A stretch of DNA of 64,000 nucleotides from Lachnospiraceae bacterium. Lineage in GTDB: Bacteria; Bacillota; Clostridia; Lachnospirales; Lachnospiraceae. Positions 15,961 to 24,344 of the stretch are shown in pieces. The DNA lies in NCBI GenBank assembly GCA_900766915.1, contig CAAFXE010000333.1, positions 1 to 64,000 of the forward strand. The letters run 5' to 3'. Under the pieces are notes generated by a model that saw nothing but the letters and a program-made list of their open reading frames with translations, did not search any database and had not been told where the DNA came from. Within the stretch, counting starts at the first letter, position 1, and the number at the start of each line of letters is the position of its first letter. Both the position numbers and the translations under genes were made by a program.

Positions 15961-16790
15961 AATTCATTCACCAATTCTTCGATTGTCAGGATTCCATCTG
16001 ACAGCGGAAGTCCCTTTTTCTTTAATTCGTAAGCCAGTAATGTAACCTGCGGAACATCCAGCCGGTAGGATTTTAATTCCTCCACCCTGGAGAAAATTTC
16101 CTTCGGTGTTCCCTGCATCACGATTTTTCCTTCATCCATAACGATCACCTTATCTGCATGGACTACCTCTTCCATATAATGGGTGATCAAAAGGACGGTA
16201 ATGTCTTCTACCATATTGAGTGCCCGGACCGCACGAAGCACCTCTTTACGGCCATTGGGATCTAACATGGCTGTTGGCTCGTCCAGTACAATACACTGAG
16301 GATGCATGGCTACGATTCCCGCAATGGCTACACGCTGTTTCTGACCGCCGGAAAGACGGTTTGGAGAATGCTTGCGATATTTGTACATTCCCACAGCCTT
16401 TAATGCTTCCTCTACACGCACCCAAATCTCTTCTGTAGGCACTCCCATATTTTCAGGACCAAATCCTACATCCTCTTCTACTACAGTACCAATGATCTGA
16501 TTATCAGGATTCTGAAATACCATTCCCGCACTCTGACGAATATCCCAGACATGGTCTTCCTCTTTGGTGTTCATGCCTGCTACCCATACTTCCCCGTCGC
16601 TTGGAAGAAGCAATGCATTGATGTGTTTTGCCAGTGTGGATTTTCCGGAACCGTTATGGCCTAAGATGGCCACAAAATCCCCTTTCTTCACATCCAGCTC
16701 CACACCATCCACTGCACGCTTGGTGTCGCAGACATTTCCCTCGTCATCATATTTTTGATATTCATATACTAAATGATTTGCTTTAATCAT
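15951..16790 (-). CDS. ecfA1: ECF transporter ATPase EcfA1
   Basis: The 279-residue ABC ATPase carries Walker A GHNGSGKST near residue 43, Q-loop QNPDNQIIGTVVEEDV (the EcfA1 type), signature LSGGQKQRVAIAGIV and Walker B CIVLDEPTAMLD. It pairs with EcfA2 as the heterodimeric motor of group II ECF transporters. First gene after the intergenic repeat 16895-16987; in Bacillus subtilis ecfA1 directly follows rplQ, which here lies about 10 kb away. Confidence 0.96.
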   Translation of the reverse strand: MIKANHLVYEYQKYDDEGNVCDTKRAVDGVELDVKKGDFVAILGHNGSGKSTLAKHINALLLPSDGEVWVAGMNTKEEDHVWDIRQSAGMVFQNPDNQIIGTVVEEDVGFGPENMGVPTEEIWVRVEEALKAVGMYKYRKHSPNRLSGGQKQRVAIAGIVAMHPQCIVLDEPTAMLDPNGRKEVLRAVRALNMVEDITVLLITHYMEEVVHADKVIVMDEGKIVMQGTPKEIFSRVEELKSYRLDVPQVTLLAYELKKKGLPLSDGILTIEELVNELCQ

Positions 16791-16831
16791 TGCCTTGATT
16801 TCCTCAATATAAGTTTTTTATAAAATTAAAC

Positions 16832-16860
16832 ATTATCTTGTATTTTACCTCAATTTTCAA
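16832..16860 (-). promoter_or_regulatory. Predicted sigma-A promoter of ecfA1
   Basis: TTGAAA (16855-16860) and GATAAT (16832-16837) with a 17-base spacer on the minus strand, ending 41 bases before the ecfA1 start. One mismatch to consensus in each hexamer. Confidence 0.6.
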
Positions 16861-16894
16861 ACTTTTCATAGTCCTAATTTTTCAAAATCACAAC

Positions 16895-16987
16895 ACAGCG
16901 ATAAAACACGCTTCGTGAGTTTTATCAGCTGATTAGCGGTCGTCAAATGCAATTGTGCGAGCACATTGCATTTTCCTCGTCGCCATA
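16895..16987. repeat. 93-nt palindromic intergenic repeat, copy 1
   Basis: Contains two hairpins: GATAAAAC/GTTTTATC around an apical CACGC-TTC-GTG, and a 29-nt palindrome with arms AAATGCAAT/ATTGCATTT. It matches copy 2 at 26895-26987 with the same length and orientation. Apart from one substitution, the only difference is that the inner 29-nt hairpin is reverse-complemented. It lies between the adh terminator and the ecfA1 promoter. Confidence 0.9.
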
Positions 16988-16994
16988 ACAAAAA

Positions 16995-17016
16995 GGGGAC
17001 ACCCGAAGATGTCCCC
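16995..17016 (-). terminator. Intrinsic terminator after the alcohol dehydrogenase gene
   Basis: A perfect 7-bp stem (GGGGACA with TGTCCCC) with an 8-base loop, followed on the minus strand by TTTTTG, about 20 bases after the stop at 17036. Confidence 0.85.
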
Positions 17017-17035
17017 TGAAATTCCTATGTAGTTT

Positions 17036-18181
17036 TTACCAGAGCTTTCTGTAGATTTCCATAACGTCGGCTCTTGTTACCGGTCTTGGGTTCGTTGCTG
17101 TACATCCATCTGCCAATGCTGCGTCAGCCATTGCAGGGATTGCTGCCATGTATTCCTCTTCCGTAATATTTCCCATCTGAGAAATAGAAAGCGGAATATC
17201 CATTTCCTTTAACATAAACTGTGTCCAGTTTACTAAGGAACGTACACTCATGATCTTGTTGTAGCTGCTAAGTCCAAGGTTGTTCGCTACGGTAGAGTAT
17301 TTCTTTACTGCCGGCAGATATTCCTTCTGGCTGCGGCTGTGTTTGTTGATATTAGAGTTAAACTCAATAATATGCGGAAGCAGCATCGCATTGGCACGTC
17401 CATGAGGAATATGGAAATTAGAGCCAAGCTGATGAGCCATACCATGGTTTAATCCTAAGGATGCAGAGTTGAATGCAAGACCTGCAAGGCAGGAAGCTGC
17501 ATGCATTTTCTGTCTTGCGTGCATATCGTTACCGTCCAGGTATGCACGAAGCAGGAATACACCGATGATTTCAATGGCTTTTTCTGCTAACGCTGCGGAA
17601 AATTCATTATTATTTAAGCTGACATAAGCTTCTAAAGCGTGGGTAAATACGTCCATACCGGTATCTGCTGTGATTGCCGGCGGTACACTTCTTACAAGCT
17701 CGGCATCAAGAATTGCTTCATCCGGTGTCAGATCCGGAGATACCAGCGGATATTTCATCTTTGCCTGAGGATCGGAAATTACCGCAAAAGATGTAACCTC
17801 TGAACCTGTACCTGAGGTTGTCGGGATGGCGATCAGACCAACCTTGCCATAGTTATCTGCCTTTAATGCAAACTCGCGGATAGATTTAGAGGAGTCGATG
17901 GCAGAACCACCACCAACTGCTACGATACAATCCGGTTTATAGTCCAGCATAGCCTTTACACCCACGGCAATTTTTTCTACCGGTGGATCCGGAACTACGT
18001 CTTTAAAGATTTCATAATTGATTCTTGCATTTTCCAATGGATGAGTGATCAGCTCGATCATACCACTCGTAACTACAAAAGGGTCGGTAATAATCAGAAC
18101 TCTTTTGTATGGTAGCTGCTGCAGTCTTTCCAGAGCACCTTCTCCGAAATATATTTGTGTGTGAATTCCAAAACTCTTCAT
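17036..18181 (-). CDS. Iron-containing alcohol dehydrogenase
   Basis: At 381 residues it is full length for group III (Fe-dependent) alcohol dehydrogenases. The NAD-binding GGGSAIDSSKS is near 93, then IPTTSGTGSEVTSFAV. Metal ligands are the Asp in TADTGMDVFTHALEAY and His residues in that segment, in GLNHGMAHQLG and in HIPHGRANAMLLPH. It would interconvert an aldehyde and an alcohol with NAD(P)H; it resembles PduQ/EutG-type enzymes, but the substrate cannot be read from sequence. It is the last gene of the GNAT-parA-H1-like-adh set, 23 bases after the H1-like gene. Confidence 0.9.
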   Translation of the reverse strand: MKSFGIHTQIYFGEGALERLQQLPYKRVLIITDPFVVTSGMIELITHPLENARINYEIFKDVVPDPPVEKIAVGVKAMLDYKPDCIVAVGGGSAIDSSKSIREFALKADNYGKVGLIAIPTTSGTGSEVTSFAVISDPQAKMKYPLVSPDLTPDEAILDAELVRSVPPAITADTGMDVFTHALEAYVSLNNNEFSAALAEKAIEIIGVFLLRAYLDGNDMHARQKMHAASCLAGLAFNSASLGLNHGMAHQLGSNFHIPHGRANAMLLPHIIEFNSNINKHSRSQKEYLPAVKKYSTVANNLGLSSYNKIMSVRSLVNWTQFMLKEMDIPLSISQMGNITEEEYMAAIPAMADAALADGCTATNPRPVTRADVMEIYRKLW

Positions 18182-18204
18182 GGCTCATTTCCTCCAAATG
18201 ATCA

Positions 18205-18477
18205 TTATAAAAGATAAGTAGGCATTTCTGTACCGATTCCTACGGATCCGTTATTCTTTGGTTCTTCCTTTTTCTCAGGAGTTTTCTTTGCTGCAGGTTT
18301 CCTTGCTGCCGTCTTTTTTGCCGGTGCCTTTTTTGCTGCAGGTTTCTTTGCCGCCTGGGCTTTCTCTGCCGGTGCTTTTTCTACGATTGCTTCCACTACT
18401 TCCTGTGCCGGTGCTGCAACGACTGCTGCATCAACTGCTTTTGCTGCTCTTTTGATACTTCCTTTGCCTACTGCCAT
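18205..18477 (-). CDS. Histone-H1-like Ala/Lys/Pro-rich small protein, ParA partner candidate
   Basis: The 90-residue protein starts MAVGKGSIKRAAKA, continues with a low-complexity region of AAKKPA/PAKK repeats (about 35-70) like the tail of histone H1 or bacterial Hc1-type proteins, and ends with a non-repetitive GSVGIGTEMPTYLL. Such tails bind DNA or RNA non-specifically. Its ATG lies inside the last codons of the ParA-like gene (10-base overlap), so the two are translationally coupled. It may serve as the ATPase-stimulating or cargo-linking partner that ParA-type systems need; this is inference. Confidence 0.7.
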   Translation of the reverse strand: MAVGKGSIKRAAKAVDAAVVAAPAQEVVEAIVEKAPAEKAQAAKKPAAKKAPAKKTAARKPAAKKTPEKKEEPKNNGSVGIGTEMPTYLL

Positions 18478-19256
18478 AACCTGTCAATCTCCTTTGTTAA
18501 TTCTAAATATTCTTTTGCACTTCTGCTGCTCTTTTTGTAAGCGACTACCGGAATGCTGTTGTCCTGAGCCCATTCAATGGAGCTGTCTACACGGATGAAG
18601 TTTTCAAATACATTCACATCATCCAGCTCTCCAAGAGTTTCCATGGTCTGCTTAAAATAATTCTTTCTGGTATCTACCTTGGTCACTGCAATTCCCAATA
18701 GTTGAAGCTCCGGGGAAATCTGCTGTACCGCAGTCAGAAATTCAAACATGTTTGCCAGTCCAAAGAGTCCCCAGGGGCTTGCCTCTACCGGAATGATCAG
18801 TCCATCCGATGCTACCAGGATATTCATGACCCAGCCTCCTAAGGTAGGCGGTGCATCGATGAGAATATAATCATAAACACCGGAGTCTTTGATATTCTGC
18901 AAACATTTTTTCAGAATAAATTCTCTCTGCCACTTGGTGAAAAGCTCATACTCAATGGAGCTCATCAGTGTGGAAGACGGGATCAGATCCAGATTTTCAT
19001 AGGGTGTGTGGATCACAAACTCTGTCAGATCCTTTTGATTTTTGACTGCTTCATAAAGGTTTTTCCCGCTGCTGGCAAACTCCAGCACCCGGTCTTCGTC
19101 AAAATATGCCAAGGAAAGATTCATCTGCATATCTCCGTCGACCATCAGTACTTTATGGCCAAGCTCTACCAGACCATAGGCCACATTGGAACAGGTGGTG
19201 GACTTTCCACTTCCGCCTTTGTTATTTGCAAAACAGATGATTTTTGTATTGCTCAT
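18468..19256 (-). CDS. ParA/MinD-family ATPase
   Basis: The 262-residue protein carries the deviant Walker A KGGSGKST near residue 13, the Walker A' VDGDMQMNLS, and Walker B YILIDAPPTLGG. The size and lack of an N-terminal helix-turn-helix make it a small-type ParA. It binds DNA as an ATP dimer in known systems and positions plasmids, chromosomes or protein cargo. No parB, parS cluster or plasmid gene is seen nearby; the only coupled partner is the H1-like protein downstream. ATGA overlap (4 bases) with the upstream GNAT gene. Confidence 0.88.
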   Translation of the reverse strand: MSNTKIICFANNKGGSGKSTTCSNVAYGLVELGHKVLMVDGDMQMNLSLAYFDEDRVLEFASSGKNLYEAVKNQKDLTEFVIHTPYENLDLIPSSTLMSSIEYELFTKWQREFILKKCLQNIKDSGVYDYILIDAPPTLGGWVMNILVASDGLIIPVEASPWGLFGLANMFEFLTAVQQISPELQLLGIAVTKVDTRKNYFKQTMETLGELDDVNVFENFIRVDSSIEWAQDNSIPVVAYKKSSRSAKEYLELTKEIDRLWQ

Positions 19257-19876
19257 TGTAATTCCCCTAATTTCTTCTGATATACCCTTATATTTTCATG
19301 CTTTTCTATGGCTTCAAAGCCAAATTTGCACAAAATACCCTCAGAGATTCTGTTTTCTTCTTTGATTATTGCATAAATCACAGAAAATTCCAAGTATTTT
19401 TTCGCATAATCCAACACAATTTCGATACATTCTGTGGCCAATCCCTGCCTTCGGTACCCCGGGCAGATATAGTACCCCAAATCTGTGTAATCTTTCCCAT
19501 ATACCTCCCGGTTTCCGATGCCGCAAAGCCCTAAAAAACTCCCATCACAGACACTTTCCACCGCCCAGATACCATAATCATACAATGGGTACATGGTGGT
19601 AATGTAGCTTTTCAGGGCATGCAAAGATTCCTCGTAGGAATCCTTGATAAACGCCTCCAGCGAGGGCTCTTTGGCAGCGTCCGGAAGACCATAAAGCACT
19701 TTCAGATCTGATTCCTTTAATTCCCGAAGAACCACTCTCTTTGATCTTCCGATGATGACATCCTCACCGAAATATCTTGCCCTTAAATGTTCCACATAGG
19801 TTTCATCGAGAGAATCGTACCCTTCCTCTGCTGCCATTTGTTTGATTGTTTCAAGATAGCTTTCGAAATCCTTCAT
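19253..19876 (-). CDS. GNAT-family N-acetyltransferase (RimJ/RimL type)
   Basis: The 207-residue protein has a leader of about 45 residues and then a RimJ/L-like acetyltransferase domain: VLRELKESDLKVLYGL, GLCGIGNREVYGKDYTDLGYYI, the acetyl-CoA site PGYRRQGLATECIEIVL, and NRISEGILCKFGFE. Acceptor unknown; related enzymes act on protein N-termini. First gene of the set leading to ParA, the H1-like protein and the alcohol dehydrogenase, overlapping parA by 4 bases. Confidence 0.85.
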   Translation of the reverse strand: MKDFESYLETIKQMAAEEGYDSLDETYVEHLRARYFGEDVIIGRSKRVVLRELKESDLKVLYGLPDAAKEPSLEAFIKDSYEESLHALKSYITTMYPLYDYGIWAVESVCDGSFLGLCGIGNREVYGKDYTDLGYYICPGYRRQGLATECIEIVLDYAKKYLEFSVIYAIIKEENRISEGILCKFGFEAIEKHENIRVYQKKLGELQ

Positions 19877-20062
19877 AGGTCCAGTATATCACTTCTGACT
19901 TTACTTAACCACGAAAATGTATTAAACTGACATAGATTGTAAATGTTAAGAAACCGCTATTTAAGGTACTGAACAGATACTATAAAAAAGATTTTGTTAC
20001 CGGAACACAACAATCCGTAATAAACAATGCAAAATCAAAGCAGCAGAAAGGAAATTTAAACT

Positions 20063-20584
20063 ATGGCACAGAATCCAATTGTTACCATTACCATGGCAAA
20101 CGGCGACGTGATGAAAGCTGAGCTTTATCCGGAAATTGCCCCAAATACAGTGAATAACTTTATCAGCCTGATTAACAAAGGCTACTACAACGGTCTGATC
20201 TTTCACCGTGTCATCGCAGGCTTTATGATCCAGGGCGGATGTCCTGACGGAACAGGCATGGGCGGCCCGGGCTACTCTATCAAAGGTGAGTTTGCACAGA
20301 ATGGACATGTAAATACTTTAAAACATACCGAAGGTGTTCTTTCCATGGCACGCGCCATGAACCCAAACAGTGCAGGAAGCCAGTTCTTCATCATGCACAA
20401 AAATTCTCCACACCTGGACGGACAGTATGCTGCATTCGGTAAACTGATCGAAGGTTTAGACGTGGTTGACAAGATTGCACAGGTCGGCACAGACTGGAGT
20501 GACCGTCCAATGGTTCCTCAGATCATTGACACCATGACTGTAGAAACCTTCGGAGTTGACTATCCGGAACCGGAAAAGATGTAA
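20063..20584 (+). CDS. Cyclophilin-type peptidyl-prolyl cis-trans isomerase
   Basis: The 173-residue protein shows the cyclophilin core: ELYPEIAPNTVNNFISL, then FHRVIAGFMIQGG with the catalytic Arg, GTGMGGPGYSIKGEF, and SMARAMNPNSAGSQFFIM. It is cytoplasmic (no signal peptide). It catalyses proline isomerisation during folding. It is a single plus-strand gene between two minus-strand operons, with AAAGGAAA as its ribosome site and a shared terminator downstream. Confidence 0.95.
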   Translation: MAQNPIVTITMANGDVMKAELYPEIAPNTVNNFISLINKGYYNGLIFHRVIAGFMIQGGCPDGTGMGGPGYSIKGEFAQNGHVNTLKHTEGVLSMARAMNPNSAGSQFFIMHKNSPHLDGQYAAFGKLIEGLDVVDKIAQVGTDWSDRPMVPQIIDTMTVETFGVDYPEPEKM

Positions 20585-20591
20585 ACGAAAA

Positions 20592-20622
20592 AACACAGCG
20601 ACCTGATACAGGTTGCTGTGTT
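20592..20622. terminator. Bidirectional terminator between the cyclophilin gene and rnfB
   Basis: Inverted repeat AACACAGC...GCTGTGTT extended by ACCT/AGGT around a 5-base loop. A runs on one side and T runs on the other give a U-tract in both directions. It serves the convergent cyclophilin and rnf operons. Confidence 0.88.
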
Positions 20623-20638
20623 TTTTCTTAATATTCTT

Positions 20639-21427
20639 CTATAACTGTGTGATGATCTTTGACGGACATTTCTCCGCACATTTTTTGCAGCCTACACATT
20701 TCTCATAATCAATATGAGCTACATTGTTTTCTACCTTGATTGCATCGTGTTCACACTGTTTCATACACAGCTTACAGCCGATACAACCTGCAGAACATGC
20801 TTTTTTCACGGCCGGACCCTTATCCTGATTAGAGCAGCGTACTGCTACTTCTTTGTCAGCACGGATCAGCTCGATGAGATGCTTCGGACATGCTTTCGCA
20901 CACAGACCACATCCTCTGCATTTATCCGAATCAACAATTGCCACTCCATTTACTACATGGATGGCATCATATTCACATACCTTCACACAGGAGCCATAGC
21001 CAAGGCAGCCATAGTCACATTCCCAAATCGAGATTCCTGACAGCTCCGCTGCGCGGCAGTCTTCGATACCCACATAGTTGCACTGATTTCTTGTGCTGTC
21101 ACAGTCTCCGGCGCATTTTACAAAAGCAACCTGACGGATGGCTGAGGATGCTTCCACTCCCATGATCTTTCCAATCTTCTTTGCATTTGCTTCTGTGTTT
21201 ACCGGACAGGCATTGGGCAGTGCTTTCCCTTTTACAACTGCTGCTGCTACCGCATCGCAGCCTGCATATCCGCAGGCACCACAGTTGTTTCCCGGAAGGC
21301 ATTCCCGAACCAGCACTTCCCTTTCGTCTACTTCCACATGAAAAGCTCTTCCGGCGACCACCAACATGATACCGATCAGCAGACCGATGACTCCAACGAC
21401 CAGTGTCGCAGTTATGATCATTTGCAT
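20639..21427 (-). CDS. rnfB: Rnf complex subunit B (ferredoxin-like iron-sulfur protein)
   Basis: The 262-residue protein has an N-terminal membrane anchor (about 5-25), then the characteristic NNCGACGYAGCDAV cluster with a later CPVN, and several ferredoxin CxxCxxCxxxCP motifs (DKCRGCGLCAKACP, CIGCKLCMKQC, KCVGCKKCAEKCP). It is thought to receive electrons from reduced ferredoxin in Rnf, which pumps Na+ or H+ while reducing NAD+. Last gene of the operon, ahead of a bidirectional terminator. Confidence 0.96.
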   Translation of the reverse strand: MQMIITATLVVGVIGLLIGIMLVVAGRAFHVEVDEREVLVRECLPGNNCGACGYAGCDAVAAAVVKGKALPNACPVNTEANAKKIGKIMGVEASSAIRQVAFVKCAGDCDSTRNQCNYVGIEDCRAAELSGISIWECDYGCLGYGSCVKVCEYDAIHVVNGVAIVDSDKCRGCGLCAKACPKHLIELIRADKEVAVRCSNQDKGPAVKKACSAGCIGCKLCMKQCEHDAIKVENNVAHIDYEKCVGCKKCAEKCPSKIITQL

Positions 21428-21439
21428 CTTTCTACCCCC

Positions 21440-22015
21440 TTACTTTATACCGCTAAAGCCCATGAATGCAATGGCCATCAGTGCTGCACTTAAAAGTACC
21501 AGCGGGGCACCCCTGAATGGCGCAGGCACTGCATCCTCGTCCAGACGTCCACGGATTTCTGCCAGTAACACGATTGCGATGGTATAACCAACCGCGGTAC
21601 CAAAACCGGCCAGTACACTTTCAATAAAGTTATACTCATTCTGCACATTGGTTAACGCCACACCAAGCACTGCACAGTTGGTAGTGATCAGCGGCAGAAA
21701 AATTCCAAGTGCCTGATAAATTGCCGGTGATGTTTTCTTTAAGAACATTTCTACCAGCTGTACCAGGGCTGCAATTACCAAAATGAAGACGATCGTCTTA
21801 AGGTAAGTTAAATTCAATGGAACCAATACAAAGTCATACAGGAGACTTGCTACTGCTGATGCAATAGTAATAACAAAGATAACTGCTGCACCTAAGCTGG
21901 CAGATGCCTTCATCTGTTTGGATACACCCAAGAAGGAACAAATTCCGAGGAACTGACTTAATACAACATTATTTACTAAAGCAGTCGTCACGATAATCAT
22001 GATCAACGATGTCAT
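21440..22015 (-). CDS. rnfA: Rnf complex membrane subunit A
   Basis: A 191-residue integral membrane protein with six predicted helices and the RnfA/NqrE opening NNVVLSQFLGICSFLGVSKQ, containing the conserved Cys that helps hold the intramembrane FeS centre formed with RnfE. LPLITTNCAVLGVAL carries the second conserved Cys. It follows rnfE directly in the operon. Confidence 0.97.
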   Translation of the reverse strand: MTSLIMIIVTTALVNNVVLSQFLGICSFLGVSKQMKASASLGAAVIFVITIASAVASLLYDFVLVPLNLTYLKTIVFILVIAALVQLVEMFLKKTSPAIYQALGIFLPLITTNCAVLGVALTNVQNEYNFIESVLAGFGTAVGYTIAIVLLAEIRGRLDEDAVPAPFRGAPLVLLSAALMAIAFMGFSGIK

Positions 22016-22693
22016 TTATTTTTCCTCCTTTTTCTCATTCTGACATTTGGATGCACATTTTGCGCAGCATCCGTCACAGTCTTCTACCATTGCATTGGCT
22101 CTTGTCTTAATACTTGCAGCATTCATCACAGCTACGACAATGGCAAGAACCAGGAAGGCGCCCGGTGCCTTTACAAAGATACCGATGGGGCTGATGGAAT
22201 CAGGAAGCACCTGAATACCAAAGGCGGTTCCGGCTCCTAAGAGCTCTCTTAAAAGCCCGGCGATCCCCAGTGCAAGGGTAAATCCAAGTCCCATACCTAC
22301 ACCATCAAAAACAGAGAGCATTGGGGCATTTTTAGAAGCAAAGGCTTCCGCACGTCCTAAGATAATACAGTTAACTACGATCAGTGGAATATAAATTCCA
22401 AGGGCACTGTAAAGTGCCGGAAGATAAGCCTGTGTTAAAAGCTCTACCACTGTTACCAATGAGGCAACAATGACAATATATGCCGGAAGACGAACCTCTC
22501 CCGGAATCACCTTACGAAGAAGGGAAATGATCAGATTGGAGGCAATCAGTACGACCATTGTAGAGAGCCCCATACCAAATCCGTTGATTGCAGAGGTTGT
22601 TACTGCAAGTGTAGGACACATACCCAGCATCAGTACAAGCGCAGGGTTTTCCTTAATCACACCATTATAAATACGTTCTAACCATGGTTTCAT
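22016..22693 (-). CDS. rnfE: Rnf complex membrane subunit E with an extra Cys-rich tail
   Basis: About 225 residues, six membrane helices, with the RnfE/NqrD motifs NPALVLMLGMCPTLAVTTSAINGFGMG (read as two parts around the Cys) and IPLIVVNCIILGRAEAF. It pairs with RnfA around the intramembrane FeS cluster. The C-terminal tail has DCDGCCAKCASKC, five closely spaced cysteines not part of the usual core. The start at 22693 has GGGGGAAG upstream; an in-frame GTG sits just before it. Its stop abuts rnfA. Confidence 0.95.
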   Translation of the reverse strand: MKPWLERIYNGVIKENPALVLMLGMCPTLAVTTSAINGFGMGLSTMVVLIASNLIISLLRKVIPGEVRLPAYIVIVASLVTVVELLTQAYLPALYSALGIYIPLIVVNCIILGRAEAFASKNAPMLSVFDGVGMGLGFTLALGIAGLLRELLGAGTAFGIQVLPDSISPIGIFVKAPGAFLVLAIVVAVMNAASIKTRANAMVEDCDGCCAKCASKCQNEKKEEK

Positions 22694-22705
22694 CACTCTT
22701 CCCCC

Positions 22706-24334
22706 TTACTGTACATTTGCCTGATAGAAATCTAAGGCTGCATTGACTGCATTCACAACTGCTCCGGAAGTTACAGACGCACCTGATACGGAATCGATCT
22801 CATCATCTGCAGTGGATCCGCCTGCCTTATTCAATGTGAACTGATCTACAGATACACCGAAGAACTGGCTCATGAATGCTTCTTCTCCACAGAGCATACC
22901 CATGCCGGCAGTTTCATGCAGTTCAGTAAATGAAATGCCATTGAGTGTTCCATCTGCCAGTATACCTACGGACAAGGTAACATTTCCGTCAAAACCGTCT
23001 CCACTGGTAACACTTAACACATATCCCACAACATTGCCGGATGCATCTTTTCCGACTACCATTTCATTGATATAGACCTTGCCAAACTTCGTACCATAAA
23101 CTTCTCCTCCAAGGGAAGCTACTGCACTGCTGAGTGCATCATCATATGAAAAGCTTTCAGCGTCCGGACATACCTCTCTGTAAGAAGCTACATTGGCTTC
23201 CATCTTCTGCTGTTCGATGGTATCTTTTGTCAGACCGAAAACACCGCTTAAACAGAATCCGGCAATTAATGTAATGCCGCAAAGAATCAGGGCAGATTTC
23301 GGAATTCCAGGCTTGACAGCCTTTGCTTTTGTTTCCGCTGGTTTTACTTCCGCGTCTGCTTCTTCTTTTGTACTTTCTTCCATTGGTTTTTCTGCAGCTT
23401 TCTTTTCTTTTTTCTGTCCGCGGTTACCAAACGGAACCGGTACGCAGATCTCATCGATCAATGGTGTAAGCATATTTGCAATGATGATGGCATAGCTGAC
23501 AGAGTCCGCTGCACTTCCGAACACACGGAACACACCGCTTAATATACCGACTGCTGCACCGAACAGCAGCTGTCCTTTGGATGTTACCGGACTGGTAACC
23601 GGGTCTGTTGCCATGAACAGGGCACCCATCACAATACCGCCGCCGCAAAGCTGTGCCAGTAAGTATACAGGGTCAAAGCCCTGACCTCCAAACAATCCCA
23701 TAAATGCAAGAAAAGACAGGATCGTTGCTGTCGGGATCTCAAAGGTAATTCCTCCGATGACCCATAAATACAAACCACCCAAAGCAAGGGCTGCAATGGA
23801 GCCGCCAATGACTCCGTTGCTGAAGCCGAGGAACATTTCCGTCACATTGATCACATTTCCTGCTGTCAGATCTGCCAAAGGAGTCGCTCCACTGATACCA
23901 TCTACAGTATAGTTTGTCATCACACTGCCAAAGGAGATCAAAAGGAAACATCTTCCTGCCAATGCAGGATTCATAAAGTTATTTCCCAGGCCGCCAAACA
24001 GGCATTTTACAAACAAAATGGCAAACAAACTTCCCAGAAACGGGATATACAGAGGAACTCCTGCCGGAAGGCAAAGAGCCAATAAAAGGCCGGTTACTAC
24101 CGCACTTCCATCTTTCAATGTATTTTGTTTGCCTGCTATATAGTCAAAAACAAATTCGGTCATTAATGCTGACCAGATAGACACAGCAACTACCATAAAG
24201 GCATGAAAGCCGTGATAATATACACCTACCACCGTTGCAGGCATTAACGCAAGAATTACATCATACATGACATTTCCGGTGGTTAATTTACTCCTTACAT
24301 GAGGAGAAGAAGAAACATTATATAATTGTCCCAT
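22706..24334 (-). CDS. rnfDG: Fused RnfD-RnfG subunit of the Rnf complex
   Basis: The 542-residue protein joins two normally separate subunits. Residues 1-305 are RnfD: multiple membrane helices and the flavinylation motif GISGATPLA with Thr151. A charged Lys/Glu/Ala linker follows (about 306-343). Residues 345-542 are RnfG: one membrane helix (about 347-367), then an FMN-binding domain ending DSVSGASVTSG. At the flavin attachment site Ser520 stands where Thr is usual (SGAT). FMN would be attached by ApbE, encoded elsewhere. No frameshift or internal start is seen at the junction, and the long low-complexity linker suggests a stable fusion. Lies between rnfC and rnfE. Confidence 0.93.
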   Translation of the reverse strand: MGQLYNVSSSPHVRSKLTTGNVMYDVILALMPATVVGVYYHGFHAFMVVAVSIWSALMTEFVFDYIAGKQNTLKDGSAVVTGLLLALCLPAGVPLYIPFLGSLFAILFVKCLFGGLGNNFMNPALAGRCFLLISFGSVMTNYTVDGISGATPLADLTAGNVINVTEMFLGFSNGVIGGSIAALALGGLYLWVIGGITFEIPTATILSFLAFMGLFGGQGFDPVYLLAQLCGGGIVMGALFMATDPVTSPVTSKGQLLFGAAVGILSGVFRVFGSAADSVSYAIIIANMLTPLIDEICVPVPFGNRGQKKEKKAAEKPMEESTKEEADAEVKPAETKAKAVKPGIPKSALILCGITLIAGFCLSGVFGLTKDTIEQQKMEANVASYREVCPDAESFSYDDALSSAVASLGGEVYGTKFGKVYINEMVVGKDASGNVVGYVLSVTSGDGFDGNVTLSVGILADGTLNGISFTELHETAGMGMLCGEEAFMSQFFGVSVDQFTLNKAGGSTADDEIDSVSGASVTSGAVVNAVNAALDFYQANVQ

Positions 24335-24344
24335 TTACATCCAC

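Noticed and set aside
18205..18477. Low-complexity Ala/Lys frame as a false ORF
   Set aside because: Rejected as false because it has a coupled start, non-repetitive conserved-looking ends and a gene-like position; kept as a CDS.
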